Below are positions 53,355 to 62,434 of a stretch of DNA of 64,000 nt, one piece after another. The position numbers and the translations under genes were made by a program. The stretch is taken from the NCBI GenBank assembly GCA_900120395.1, contig LT635553.1:1594254-1658253 (forward strand), given 5' to 3'. Source of the stretch: Porphyromonadaceae bacterium FC4. GTDB lineage: Bacteria > Bacteroidota > Bacteroidia > Bacteroidales > Porphyromonadaceae. The notes under the pieces were generated by a model. That model was not told the origin of the DNA. It was given only the letters and a program-made list of their open reading frames with translations, and did no database searches. The first letter of the stretch is position 1. Each line of letters begins with the position of its first letter.

Positions 53355-54671
53355 ATGAACATCCGAATAGCCATTGCCAGCGACCTGCACGTCATGGCAC
53401 CCGAGCTGCTGATCGCACCCGGTGCTGCATTTGAGCGCACACTGCGGAGCGACCGCAAGCTTTTGGTAGAGAGCACTGAGATCATCAGCCAACTGACTCG
53501 GCAACTCCTGCAGCAAAACATCGACCTCGTGCTCATCCCCGGAGACCTCACCAAGGATGGAGAGCGGGTCAGCCATCAACTGACCGCACAGCTCCTCCAA
53601 CCCCTCCTCGACGCAGGCATACGCACCTACGTCGTCCCCGGCAACCACGATATATACAACCCTCTGGCAGCAGAGTACGACGGTGACGAACGACGACATA
53701 CCGACTACGTCAGCCCCGAGGACTTTGCACAAATCTATGCCGCCTACGGCTACGGAACCGATGCCCCGGACATCATCGAGCGGGGACCACGGCTATCCTA
53801 CTTGGCTGAGCCGCTACCGGGGCTGTGGGTCTGCGCACTCGACAGCAACATCTACGACAGCAACATCGAGGACAACTACCCTAGGACGATCGGGAAACTG
53901 ACGCCCGAGACCCACGACTGGATACGGGAGGTGGGTCTTCGAGCCAAGCGGGAGGGCAAGCGGCTACTCACGATGCTCCACCATGGCGTACTCGAGCACT
54001 TTCCACTACAGTCGGTAGTGGCTGCCGACTATCTGCTCGAGGATTGGCTCTACGACTCGCGTAAGCTCGCCGCCGCCGGGATAGAGGTCGTATTCACAGG
54101 CCACTTCCATGCGCAGGATGTGGTGTGCCGTCGCTTCAAGCACGGCACCCTATACGACATCGAGACAGGCTCACCCGTCACCTACCCTTGCCCCTACCGC
54201 ATCGTGACCCTCCACGACGATCGCCTGGAGGTGACCTCACACCGGATACAGCTACAGGGGGAGGTCACCGGAGGGCTTCCGCTGGAGGAGTACGCCTACC
54301 GGCACTTGCAAGAAGGCATCCCCGGCATGGGAGCGTTCCTCACGGAGTACGTTCTCAGACGCCACCCGAAGTACATGACCCCTCAGATTGCGCAGACCAT
54401 CAACGCCGCCATACCCGACTTTGTGGACCTGATCATGGCTATCTACACCGGTCACCTCTGCGGAGACGAGATGGGACTGCAGTACAGCAAGACTCGGGAA
54501 GAATCCTTTAACGACCCCCTACCGGGCGACAAGCTCGACCAGCTCCGCAACCTTGCAAAAGCCATGTACCCTCAGTACGAACTTCTTTTTGACATCTTCG
54601 AGAACGCACTGTACGACACATCCGTCCCCGACAACAACCTCACCATACCGCTCACGCCCCTACAATCATGA
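53355..54671 (+). CDS. Cytoplasmic calcineurin-like metallophosphoesterase
   Basis: A 438-residue protein without signal peptide. Metal-binding motifs: IAIASDLHVMA at the start, LIPGDLTKDGE, YVVPGNHDIYNP, LHHGVLEHF and VFTGHFHAQD. Substrate unknown. It is translationally coupled (ATGA) to the glycosyltransferase gene, which hints at a joint role in a lipid- or nucleotide-sugar pathway, but nothing in the sequence fixes it. Confidence 0.9.
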   Translation: MNIRIAIASDLHVMAPELLIAPGAAFERTLRSDRKLLVESTEIISQLTRQLLQQNIDLVLIPGDLTKDGERVSHQLTAQLLQPLLDAGIRTYVVPGNHDIYNPLAAEYDGDERRHTDYVSPEDFAQIYAAYGYGTDAPDIIERGPRLSYLAEPLPGLWVCALDSNIYDSNIEDNYPRTIGKLTPETHDWIREVGLRAKREGKRLLTMLHHGVLEHFPLQSVVAADYLLEDWLYDSRKLAAAGIEVVFTGHFHAQDVVCRRFKHGTLYDIETGSPVTYPCPYRIVTLHDDRLEVTSHRIQLQGEVTGGLPLEEYAYRHLQEGIPGMGAFLTEYVLRRHPKYMTPQIAQTINAAIPDFVDLIMAIYTGHLCGDEMGLQYSKTREESFNDPLPGDKLDQLRNLAKAMYPQYELLFDIFENALYDTSVPDNNLTIPLTPLQS

Positions 54672-55396
54672 ACGAAATACTCGTGGCTCTGCCCACCTAC
54701 AACAATGGTGGCACTCTTGCCGAAGTCCTGGAGCGTGTCCAAAAGCAAGGACTGCCTGTCTTGGTCGTCAATGACGGATCCACAGACCAGACCGCTGAGG
54801 TGCTCAAAAACTTCCCCGACATCCATGTCGTGACCCACGAAACCAACAAGGGCAAAGGAGCCGGTCTCCGGACCGCTTTTGACTGGGCTTATGAGCAGGG
54901 CTACCGCTACGTCATCACCATCGACTCCGATGGGCAGCATTACCCCGAGGATATCCCGCTCTTTGTACGTGCGATAGAGCAGACACCGGACACACTGCTG
55001 GTGGGGTCCCGAGACATCGAGGCGGAAAACATGCCGGCACAAAACACTTTTGCCAATAAGACCTCCAACTTTTGGTTCACCGTCTCCACCGGCGTCCACC
55101 TTCCGGACACCCAGACCGGCTTTCGCCTCTACCCCATCCGACGGCTGCGCAACCTCAAGCTCATCAGTGGCAAGTACGAGTTTGAGATGGAGATCTTGGT
55201 TCGTGCCATCTGGCGAGATATACCTGTCCGCCCCATACCCGTCCGTGTTTACTACGCTCCGGGCGAGGAGCGGGTGAGCCACTTCAGACCTCTTCAGGAC
55301 TTCCTGAGGATTGTCGGGCTCAACATCCTACTTGTCCTCATTGCTATTTTTTGGTTTTACCCCTCCAAGCTGTTAAAGAGGCTTCAGAAAAAATAA
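54668..55396 (+). CDS. GT2 glycosyltransferase, dolichol-phosphate-mannose-synthase-like
   Basis: A 242-residue family 2 glycosyltransferase: ILVALPTYNNGGTLAEVL, VLVVNDGSTDQTAEVL, ITIDSDGQHYPEDIP, LVGSRD, and TQTGFRLYPI. A C-terminal hydrophobic segment (ILLVLIAIFWFY) may anchor it to the membrane. It probably moves a sugar from a nucleotide donor to a lipid carrier. Its start overlaps the metallophosphoesterase stop by 4 bp. Confidence 0.9.
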   Translation: MNEILVALPTYNNGGTLAEVLERVQKQGLPVLVVNDGSTDQTAEVLKNFPDIHVVTHETNKGKGAGLRTAFDWAYEQGYRYVITIDSDGQHYPEDIPLFVRAIEQTPDTLLVGSRDIEAENMPAQNTFANKTSNFWFTVSTGVHLPDTQTGFRLYPIRRLRNLKLISGKYEFEMEILVRAIWRDIPVRPIPVRVYYAPGEERVSHFRPLQDFLRIVGLNILLVLIAIFWFYPSKLLKRLQKK

Positions 55397-55433
55397 CGTT
55401 GTCCAAGACTGCCGCTTCCTCCAAAGATGTAGC

Positions 55434-55441
55434 TATATTTG
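55434..55441 (+). promoter_or_regulatory. Likely -7 element TATATTTG
   Basis: TATATTTG lies about 50 bp upstream of the DUF4294 gene and fits TAnnTTTG. No -33 match. Confidence 0.45.
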
Positions 55442-55490
55442 TCACGTTTGGAAAGGGACGATCAGTCGATTTTTCCGACAGCGTTGTTAG

Positions 55491-56135
55491 ATGAACAAGC
55501 AAACACACCACCATACCCATCCACGGACTTTTGCGTGGTTCCTCTGCCTGCTGCTCCATGCCGTAGGTATGGGTACCGCCTCGGCTCAGGTGGCGCTAAC
55601 GCCCAAGGAAAAGCCTATCACAGGGTATATCGTCCCCATCACCGTAGAGGATGGGGTGAGCCTGCCGACAATACGGTTTAGAGAGGTCTTTCTCTACGCT
55701 CCGATGACCTTTCGGAGCGAACAAGAGCGGGTCCGGTACACACGCCTGGTCCACGATGTCAAGCGAGTACTCCCCTATGCCAAGATTGTCTCCGGCACAC
55801 TCAAGGAGACCTACGAGTACATAGAGACCATCCCCGACGAGGGGGAGAAAATGAAGCACCTCAAGCGCATGGAGCGCGACCTCTACAAGCAGTACTCCCC
55901 CGAGCTCCGCAAGCTCACCCTGCGACAGGGCAAGCTGCTCATGAAGCTCATTGTACGAGAGACCAATAGCTCCAGCTACCAGCTCATCGAAGCCTTTCTA
56001 GGGGGATTCACCGCCGGCTTCTGGAACACTTTCGCCAAGATCTTTGGCACGACCCTCAAGACCACGTGGGATCCCGAGGGCGAGGACGCCGCTATTGAGC
56101 GCGTCTGCGTACAGATCGAGTACGGACTCATCTGA
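55491..56135 (+). CDS. DUF4294-family exported protein
   Basis: A 214-residue protein with a signal peptide (FLCLLLHAVGMGTASAQ) and the DUF4294 body (YTRLVHDVKRVLPYAKIV, MERDLYKQYSPELRKLTLRQ, KLLMKLIVRETNSSSYQLIE). The family is conserved in Bacteroidota and its function is unknown. It is followed by repeat copy 9. Confidence 0.88.
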   Translation: MNKQTHHHTHPRTFAWFLCLLLHAVGMGTASAQVALTPKEKPITGYIVPITVEDGVSLPTIRFREVFLYAPMTFRSEQERVRYTRLVHDVKRVLPYAKIVSGTLKETYEYIETIPDEGEKMKHLKRMERDLYKQYSPELRKLTLRQGKLLMKLIVRETNSSSYQLIEAFLGGFTAGFWNTFAKIFGTTLKTTWDPEGEDAAIERVCVQIEYGLI

Positions 56136-56183
56136 GTCAAGCCCCCTGTCTTGCACAAAGCCCTTTGACGTGTACCAAAAAAG

Positions 56184-56263
56184 TTTCCTACTGGAAACAG
56201 ATCGCTACTATCCGTCAAATCATTTTCTTTTCTACTGGAAACATTTCCCTTCTATCCGTCAAA
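56184..56263 (+). repeat. 44-bp-unit composite repeat, copy 9
   Basis: The palindromes are at 56184 and 56228 (second reads TTTTCTACTGGAAAC), followed by CTATCCGTCAAAT. GACGTGTAC stands just before, as in copy 2. It is part of an element extending to about 56453 that matches 8181-8470, in a convergent gap. Confidence 0.9.
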
Positions 56264-56317
56264 TTTTCCACCCCTCCCCGAGCGGTAAAATAAGGGAACT
56301 TGATGCCTTGTCGTTTT

Positions 56318-56417
56318 CCTTAGTTCGTCCGTTCCCATGCGCTACTTGATGTCGTAATTGATGATAAAATCCGGCTCCTCCGTAAAGCCATAATGCTCAA
56401 ACAATACCGACATCATC
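56318..56417 (-). pseudogene. Second decayed methylase C-terminus
   Basis: The minus strand reads VLFEHYGFTEEPDFIINYDI followed by K and a stop, which is even closer to the HYGF...DFIINYDIKYRMG ending than the copy at 8338. A stop replaces the expected Tyr codon, and RMG follows. It adjoins repeat copy 9 in the same relative arrangement as the relic beside copy 2, so both probably derive from one duplicated segment. Confidence 0.6.
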
Positions 56418-56476
56418 ACCACCGACTACCTCTAAACTTCAAATGCGTGAGCCTTGGGGGTGATAGCAAAAGAGCC

Positions 56477-57907
56477 TTACCGGACGAAGGTATCGAGGAG
56501 GAGCTGCTCCAGACCTCTCCGAATATCCGAGTAGCGACCATAGTAGTTATTGACCATGACGGCTACCGTGTAGGTCTTATCCCCCACATAGACATAGCCG
56601 GCATAGCAAACCACATTACGAAGCGTCCCGCTCTTGAGTCGCGCAGAGTCCTCAAGCTTTGTCTTCTTCAAAAATTGAGACAGAGTCCCCTCCTTCCCGG
56701 CACGGGGCAAGGTCCGTGCAAAAGAGCGAGACGGATCTCCACGGTGGATCTTACCCAGCATGGTCGTGAGGAAGTACGGGGTGACTTTATTCTCCGGAGA
56801 GAGGCCGCACCCGTCCAGCATCTCCAGCTCGTCCATATTCATTCCACGCCCTTCCCAGTAGTCGTAGACAGCCATGATGGATCGCTGAGTATGATTATGC
56901 CCGGGCATGACGGCTTGCTCCCGGCCCAGGAGCCTTAGGATGGACTCTGCATAGAGGTTATGTGAGTACACGTTTGTCGTAGAGACCAGCTCTTGGAGAG
57001 GCTTGGAGGCATACTCATAGAGGCTGCTTAGGTTCTCCTCGGGGAGCTCAGAGACTGCAGCTGCTTTGCCGACAACCGAGACACCTCCCGCCACCAGCAC
57101 ATCACGCAGGTGCTGAGCAAAGAAGAGCGGCGGGTCGGGGATGGCTCCTCGTACCGTCCGACGCGGCGCACGACCGGGGTAAGCCCCCGTGATCAGCGTA
57201 TGCCCATCGGCGTCACGATTGGGCGAGATGTAGAGCGAGTCACCGGACCTCGTGTCGGATATGCCGTACACCGCCTTGAGATTGAGATCGGGGATGCTGG
57301 GGCTCACCGACAGCTGCTTGCCGTTCTGCGTAATAGTGACGGTATAGGTATTATCGTAGAGGTTGAGATCGTACGCTCCCGCAGCGTAGTAGTTACCCGT
57401 ATCGTACACGGGCCAACGGGGGTTCACCGCCTGAAAGTCGGTCCACGGCTTGAGTGCAAGGACACTCCCCGATATTCTCCGGATACCAAGTTGCTGAAGG
57501 GCTGAGGTGGCTTCTTTGAAAAACTGCTCCGGATCCTCACGCCAGAGGTATTTTGATCCGAGGGACGGGTCGCCGGCACCGACGATGTAGAGGTTGCCCT
57601 CCTGTGTACCATCCACCACCGTTCCGTCAGTACAGAGGCAAGTCTTGATCCGATAGTCCGGTCCCAACACCTCCATCGCCGTTGCCGTGCTGACCAGCTT
57701 GAGGGTGCTGGCAGGGGTCATGAGGGTATGTGCGCGGAGGTCGACGAGCTGCTCGCCCGTATCGGCATCTTGTACACTGTACGCCCAGAGGGTATTGTTC
57801 AGCTGTGCCGGCGTCTCCGGCACCCGTACACTCTGCGCTGAGAGCAGGGATGGAAAGGATAAAAACAGTAGGAATAGTAGGAAAACCGCACTTTTCTGTC
57901 GCATCAT
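56477..57907 (-). CDS. dacB: D-alanyl-D-alanine carboxypeptidase/endopeptidase (PBP4 type)
   Basis: The 476-residue protein has a signal peptide (VFLLFLLFLSFPSLLSAQ) and the three penicillin-binding motifs: SxxK in TPASTLKLV near residue 65, SxN in YSHNLYAESIL, and KSG in RLKSGTLRN in place of the common KTG. It trims or cuts peptidoglycan in the periplasm. It lies alone on the minus strand, convergent with the DUF4294 gene. The start may be the second Met. Confidence 0.92.
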   Translation of the reverse strand: MMRQKSAVFLLFLLFLSFPSLLSAQSVRVPETPAQLNNTLWAYSVQDADTGEQLVDLRAHTLMTPASTLKLVSTATAMEVLGPDYRIKTCLCTDGTVVDGTQEGNLYIVGAGDPSLGSKYLWREDPEQFFKEATSALQQLGIRRISGSVLALKPWTDFQAVNPRWPVYDTGNYYAAGAYDLNLYDNTYTVTITQNGKQLSVSPSIPDLNLKAVYGISDTRSGDSLYISPNRDADGHTLITGAYPGRAPRRTVRGAIPDPPLFFAQHLRDVLVAGGVSVVGKAAAVSELPEENLSSLYEYASKPLQELVSTTNVYSHNLYAESILRLLGREQAVMPGHNHTQRSIMAVYDYWEGRGMNMDELEMLDGCGLSPENKVTPYFLTTMLGKIHRGDPSRSFARTLPRAGKEGTLSQFLKKTKLEDSARLKSGTLRNVVCYAGYVYVGDKTYTVAVMVNNYYGRYSDIRRGLEQLLLDTFVR

Positions 57908-57913
57908 TTTTGG

Positions 57914-57921
57914 TATATTTG
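57914..57921 (+). promoter_or_regulatory. Likely -7 element TATATTTG of the permease gene
   Basis: TATATTTG lies 111 bp before the start at 58032. On the other strand, TAGTTTTG at 57996-58003 could serve the divergent dacB gene. Neither has a clear -33 element. Confidence 0.35.
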
Positions 57922-58031
57922 CTTACAATATGGAGAGGTCTACGCCGTTGCAAAGGCATCCCGGCAAAGTCTCTCCGAAAAGATTCTAAAGTTACCAAAA
58001 CTATCCCCATTAATGTCCTAAGCCTATAGAT

Positions 58032-59207
58032 ATGGACGACTTTTTCAAGAAACCCTTCACACTAGATCGGATCGCCCGCATATTTTTCGTCGTAGCCCTC
58101 TTCGTGCTGCTGATCTACCTGGTTGGGGGGATCTGGCGCATGCTTGTACCGTTTGCCGTTGCTTGGATCACCGCTGTCATGCTGATGCCTGCGGTGAAGT
58201 TCTTTCAGCACAAGGTAAAGATAAAAAATAGGATCGCCGCCATCTTCGTCGTGTTGCTCCTATTCATCATCGTCGTTACCGGCGTGATCGCACTACTTCT
58301 TCCCTCCATCGTCGCAGAGGGGCGCAAGGCGTGGGAGCTATTCTCATACTACTTCACCCCCGACCTACTGCTGAGCTTTGTACCGGAGCAGTACCGAGCA
58401 GACGTAGCAAATGCCCTCAACCTAGACTACCTCTTCTCTCAGTTCGACTTCCAGGAGATCCTCCACTACATTCAGTCGCTCTTTGAGCGCGGCTGGAGCA
58501 TTCTCTCCAGTACGATCACCTTCTTCCTCAGCTTTGCGGTGGTCGGTATTTTCCTACTGTACACATTCTTCATCCTGAAAGACTACGAAAAAATAAACCG
58601 CGGGGTCATCCGCCTCTTTCCTGAATCCGCTAGGCCATACGTCCATGAGCTGGGAGAGAACATCAATAAGTACGTCACCAACTACTTCAAAGGGCAGGGA
58701 CTGATAGCCCTGATCTGCGGGATCTTTTTAGCGGTAGGCTTTTGGCTCATGGGTATGCCCCTGGGGATCACCTGCGGGCTCTTCATTGGTATGCTCAACC
58801 TGGTACCCTATATGCAGATCTTTGGCATGCCGCCGATGATCCTGCTCTGCATGCTGCAGTCCGCCTCCACCGGGCAAAACGTCTGGATCCTCCTGCTGAT
58901 CGCTTTTGGGATCCTGGGTCTGAGCCAGCTCCTCCAGGACGCCTACCTGACCCCCACCATCTTGGGGCACAAGATGGGTATGCTGCCGGCGGTACTACTT
59001 CTGTCCCTGACGGTATGGGGCTCACTCCTCGGCTTCTGGGGACTGATCTTCGCTCTGCCATTGACTATGATCCTCTATACGTTCTACATGAAGTACGTGA
59101 TCAAGGAGCCACTGGCAGAGGAGGAGCCACTGCACAAGCCCAATATATCTGAGTTGACCGAGCGCATCAAAATCAACCGGCCGAATAAAAAGCACGATGA
59201 CGAATAG
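58032..59207 (+). CDS. AI-2E (TerC/YdiK-like) family permease
   Basis: A 391-residue inner-membrane protein with about eight hydrophobic segments (IFFVVALFVLLIYLVGGIW, VLLLFIIVVTGVIALLL, IFLAVGFWLMGMPLGITCGL, FIGMLNLVPYMQIFGMPPMI). It belongs to the AI-2E transporter-like family. Some members export quorum signals or act as Na+/H+ exchangers, so the substrate is uncertain. The C-terminal tail is charged. Confidence 0.85.
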   Translation: MDDFFKKPFTLDRIARIFFVVALFVLLIYLVGGIWRMLVPFAVAWITAVMLMPAVKFFQHKVKIKNRIAAIFVVLLLFIIVVTGVIALLLPSIVAEGRKAWELFSYYFTPDLLLSFVPEQYRADVANALNLDYLFSQFDFQEILHYIQSLFERGWSILSSTITFFLSFAVVGIFLLYTFFILKDYEKINRGVIRLFPESARPYVHELGENINKYVTNYFKGQGLIALICGIFLAVGFWLMGMPLGITCGLFIGMLNLVPYMQIFGMPPMILLCMLQSASTGQNVWILLLIAFGILGLSQLLQDAYLTPTILGHKMGMLPAVLLLSLTVWGSLLGFWGLIFALPLTMILYTFYMKYVIKEPLAEEEPLHKPNISELTERIKINRPNKKHDDE

Positions 59208-59250
59208 TCTGATGATGCCCCGTGACAAGGGAGGTGTGCACTATTCTTGG

Positions 59251-59258
59251 TAACTTTG
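59251..59258 (+). promoter_or_regulatory. Likely -7 element of the prenyl synthase gene
   Basis: TAACTTTG lies 17 bp before the ATG at 59276. Confidence 0.5.
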
Positions 59259-59275
59259 TAAGAGAAGACAAAGAA

Positions 59276-60259
59276 ATGGCACAGAGAATATTTCCGACCC
59301 TACCTCCATCTACGTCTCAGGCTATGGATCGCTTTGATGAGCTGTACTTGGAGACCCTTGAGAGCGAGGCTCCCACGATAGCTCAGGCACTGGTGCACCT
59401 GCAGAAAGGATTAGGGAAGCGTCTGCGACCCCTCATCGTGATCCTGACTGCAGAGTGCTTCGGCGTGCGCAACGATCGAGTCATACAGGCTGCTGTATCC
59501 CTCGAGCTGCTGCATATGGCGTCCCTCATCCACGACGACATCGTCGATGAGAGTATGGTGCGCCGCGGCGAGCCCTCCTTCAACGCACTTCTGGGCAACC
59601 ACAAGTCGGTACTCCTCGGAGACTACATTCTCTCCAACGCCTTCAACCTCGCCATCAGCCTGGGCATCCCTCCGCTGGTCCAAAGGATGGCAAAGCTGGG
59701 CGCCAGCCTGAGCGAGGGGGAGCTCCTGCAGCTGGATATCGCACAGCTGGCAGACACCAGCGAGGAGCAGTACATGACGGTGATCCGGCAAAAGACCGCC
59801 GCACTCATACAGTGCTGCATGATGACCGGGGCAACGGTAGCCGGGGTCGAGGATCCGCAGATCCTACAGAACCTAGCCGACGCCTCCATGGACCTGGGCA
59901 TCGCCTTTCAGATCAAGGACGACATCTTTGACTACCTGCCGACACCGCAGCTGGGCAAGCCATCGGGGAATGATCTAAAAGAGCACAAGGTCACCCTCCC
60001 GCTCATCCATGCCCTCAGGAGCTCAAGCGCTGATGCGCTCAAAGCCAAAAAACTACTCCGAAAGCAACAGCTAAGCGAGCGAGAGATCGACTTTCTTGTT
60101 AACTTTGCCATAAGGAGCGGAGGTGTGGAGTACGCCGACGAAGTCATGCGCACCCATGTGAACCAATGCAAGACACTACTCCAAGAGACGCTGCCCGAGA
60201 GTGCGGCCCGAGAGGCACTCCTCAGCGTATGCGACTACGTAGTAGATAGAGATAAGTAA
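59276..60259 (+). CDS. Polyprenyl diphosphate synthase
   Basis: The 327-residue trans-prenyltransferase has both aspartate-rich motifs: LIHDDIVDES and IKDDIFDYL, with GKRLRP and the GNHKSVLLGDYIL region between them. It extends isopentenyl units to a long-chain prenyl diphosphate, probably for menaquinone. The start at 59276 is preferred because it follows the promoter element; the GTG-type extension to 59222 is unrelated sequence. It precedes gpmA by 30 bp. Confidence 0.93.
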   Translation: MAQRIFPTLPPSTSQAMDRFDELYLETLESEAPTIAQALVHLQKGLGKRLRPLIVILTAECFGVRNDRVIQAAVSLELLHMASLIHDDIVDESMVRRGEPSFNALLGNHKSVLLGDYILSNAFNLAISLGIPPLVQRMAKLGASLSEGELLQLDIAQLADTSEEQYMTVIRQKTAALIQCCMMTGATVAGVEDPQILQNLADASMDLGIAFQIKDDIFDYLPTPQLGKPSGNDLKEHKVTLPLIHALRSSSADALKAKKLLRKQQLSEREIDFLVNFAIRSGGVEYADEVMRTHVNQCKTLLQETLPESAAREALLSVCDYVVDRDK

Positions 60260-60289
60260 ACTCACTAACACATTGATAGAGACAACACC

Positions 60290-61042
60290 ATGAAAAGATT
60301 AGTACTGATACGCCACGGGCAAAGCCAGTGGAACCTCGAGAACCGCTTCACCGGATGGACCGATGTAGACCTGACCGAGCAAGGAGTGCGTGAAGCACGC
60401 AAAGCCGGCCAGCAGCTCAAGGATAAGGGCTTTCACTTCACCCAAGCCTACACCAGCTACCTCAAGCGCGCCATCAAGACCCTCAACAACGTCCTCGACG
60501 TGATGGATCTCGACTGGATACCGGTAGAGAAGAGCTGGCGACTCAACGAGAAGCACTACGGTATGCTCCAGGGGCTCAACAAGGCAGAGACAGCGGAGAA
60601 GTACGGTGAGGACCAGGTACTGATCTGGCGCCGGAGCTACGACATCCCCCCCAAGGCTCTGGATGCTGACGACGATCGCTCACCCTTCAAGGATGTCCGC
60701 TACAACGGCATCTCGCACGAGGACCTGCCCCTCACCGAGAGCCTCAAGGAGACTGTGGCACGCATCCAGCCCTACTGGGAGCAGACCATTTTCCCCTCGC
60801 TCAAGGAGCACGACGACGTGGTCGTAGCGGCGCACGGCAACAGCCTGCGCGGAATCGTGAAGGTACTCAAGGGCATCAGCGATGAAGACATCGTCAGCCT
60901 CAACCTCCCGACCGGCATCCCATACGTTTTCGAGTTTGATGAAAACGATGGCTACAAGCTGATCAAGGATTACTTCATAGGCGATCCCGAAGAGATCAAG
61001 AAGCTTATGGAGGCAGTGGCTAACCAGGGAAAGAAGAAGTAA
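60290..61042 (+). CDS. gpmA: 2,3-bisphosphoglycerate-dependent phosphoglycerate mutase
   Basis: The 250-residue glycolytic enzyme interconverts 3- and 2-phosphoglycerate. It has [20 protein letters not shown] with the phosphohistidine, [19 protein letters not shown] and [15 protein letters not shown] with the second His. A good intrinsic terminator follows 76 bp later. Confidence 0.97.
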   Translation: MKRLVLIRHGQSQWNLENRFTGWTDVDLTEQGVREARKAGQQLKDKGFHFTQAYTSYLKRAIKTLNNVLDVMDLDWIPVEKSWRLNEKHYGMLQGLNKAETAEKYGEDQVLIWRRSYDIPPKALDADDDRSPFKDVRYNGISHEDLPLTESLKETVARIQPYWEQTIFPSLKEHDDVVVAAHGNSLRGIVKVLKGISDEDIVSLNLPTGIPYVFEFDENDGYKLIKDYFIGDPEEIKKLMEAVANQGKKK

Positions 61043-61117
61043 GAGAGACCCTTGCAGGATGCCGGTAGCAAGCGGCAGACTGCAGGGCACTCAATAAAGT
61101 ACCAAGCCCGCACTAAT

Positions 61118-61166
61118 ACAGCCCTTTCCCTCGTGTATTTCATCCCGAGGAGAGGGCTGTTTTATT
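61118..61166 (+). terminator. Intrinsic terminator after gpmA
   Basis: ACAGCCCT (61118-61125) pairs with AGGGCTGT (61153-61160), with inner pairing of CCCTCG with CGAGG, followed by TTTATTTT. Confidence 0.8.
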
Positions 61167-61259
61167 TTGCGCAAACCAAAGTCAGAGGATCTCTCAAAAA
61201 CGACAAAAAGAAGAGGCGGCACCACGGTAGAAAAACAAAAGGTGCGTGTGAGCAAAATC

Positions 61260-61340
61260 TTTCCTACAGGAAACCGTTCGCTTCTATCCGTGAAACGCTT
61301 CTCTTTCCTACCGGAAACAGTTTGCTTCTATCCGTGAAAT
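61260..61340 (+). repeat. 44-bp-unit composite repeat, copy 10 (diverged)
   Basis: The palindromes TTTCCTACAGGAAAC at 61260 and TTTCCTACCGGAAAC at 61304 are 44 bp apart, followed by CTATCCGTGAAA. Compensating loop and block changes mark it as older. It lies in the 369-bp gpmA-asd gap, upstream of the asd start. Confidence 0.85.
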
Positions 61341-61411
61341 CTTTTCGTCCTCGCGGAGTCCTGACAATCAGACCGTTACAAATCACTCAAACACCGCATA
61401 CTTTCAGACCA

Positions 61412-62413
61412 ATGAATATAGCAATAGTAGGCGCCAGTGGTGCCGTCGGCCAAGAGCTTTTGCGCCTGCTCCAAGAGCGCAACTTTCCCTACCAATCCCT
61501 TCGTCTCTTTGGGAGCTCTCGCAGCGCCGGGAGCACCTACACCGTCCGGGGAGAGGAACTAACCGTCCAAGAGCTCCGAGAGGGAGACGACTTTGCAGGG
61601 ATAGACCTCGCTTTTGTGAGTGCCGGTGCCGGTACATCGCTGCGCTTTGCGGAGACCATCACCAAGCATGGAGCCATCATGATTGACAACTCGAGTGCTT
61701 TTCGGATGGAGAAGGATGTGCCTCTGGTGGTGCCCGAGGTGAATGCTTCTGCCGCACTACATCGCCCCCGAAACATCATCGCCAACCCCAACTGTACAAC
61801 GATCCAGATGGTGGTTGCACTCAAGGCGATCAACGATGTGAGCCGCATCCGCCGTGTACATGTGGCGACCTACCAGAGTGCCAGCGGTGCCGGAGCCAGT
61901 GGCATGGAAGAGCTGGAGACGCAGGTGAAGCAGTGTGCCGCCGGCGAGGAGCTCACGGTACAGAAGTTTGCCCACCAGCTGCTCTACAACGTCATCCCAC
62001 ACATAGACGTCTTTACCGACAACGGCTATACCAAGGAGGAGATGAAGATGTACAACGAGACCCGCAAGATCATGGACAGCGACATAGAGGTCAGCGCCAC
62101 CTGCGTGAGGGTGCCCACCCTGCGTGCCCACTCCGAGGCGATATGGGTCGAACTGGAGCGACCGCTCTCTACTCAGGAAGCTCGAGAAGCCTTTGCAGCC
62201 GCAGAGGGAATAACGCTCATCGACAACCCGGCAAACAACGAGTACCCCATGCCCCTCTATCTGTCGGGCAAAGATGATGTCTACGTCGGTCGGGTACGCC
62301 AAGACCTCGCCAATCCCCACGGACTTTCCTTCTGGTGCGTGAGTGATCAGATCCGCAAGGGTGCGGCACTCAACGCCATTCAGATCGCCGAGTACCTATA
62401 CCGCCAAGCCTGA
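61412..62413 (+). CDS. asd: Aspartate-semialdehyde dehydrogenase
   Basis: The 333-residue enzyme reduces aspartyl phosphate in the lysine, threonine, methionine and diaminopimelate pathways. It has the N-terminal NADP loop [38 protein letters not shown] and the catalytic Cys in [15 protein letters not shown] at 61412 is used. An in-frame reading further upstream, to 61052, runs through the terminator and repeat copy 10 and is not coding. Confidence 0.96.
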   Translation: MNIAIVGASGAVGQELLRLLQERNFPYQSLRLFGSSRSAGSTYTVRGEELTVQELREGDDFAGIDLAFVSAGAGTSLRFAETITKHGAIMIDNSSAFRMEKDVPLVVPEVNASAALHRPRNIIANPNCTTIQMVVALKAINDVSRIRRVHVATYQSASGAGASGMEELETQVKQCAAGEELTVQKFAHQLLYNVIPHIDVFTDNGYTKEEMKMYNETRKIMDSDIEVSATCVRVPTLRAHSEAIWVELERPLSTQEAREAFAAAEGITLIDNPANNEYPMPLYLSGKDDVYVGRVRQDLANPHGLSFWCVSDQIRKGAALNAIQIAEYLYRQA

Positions 62414-62434
62414 ATTTTTCCAAAACAAATAACG

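Noticed and set aside
61052-61411. Extended N-terminus of asd
   Set aside because: The frame runs through an intrinsic terminator and repeat copy 10. The family N-terminus with the NADP loop starts at 61412.
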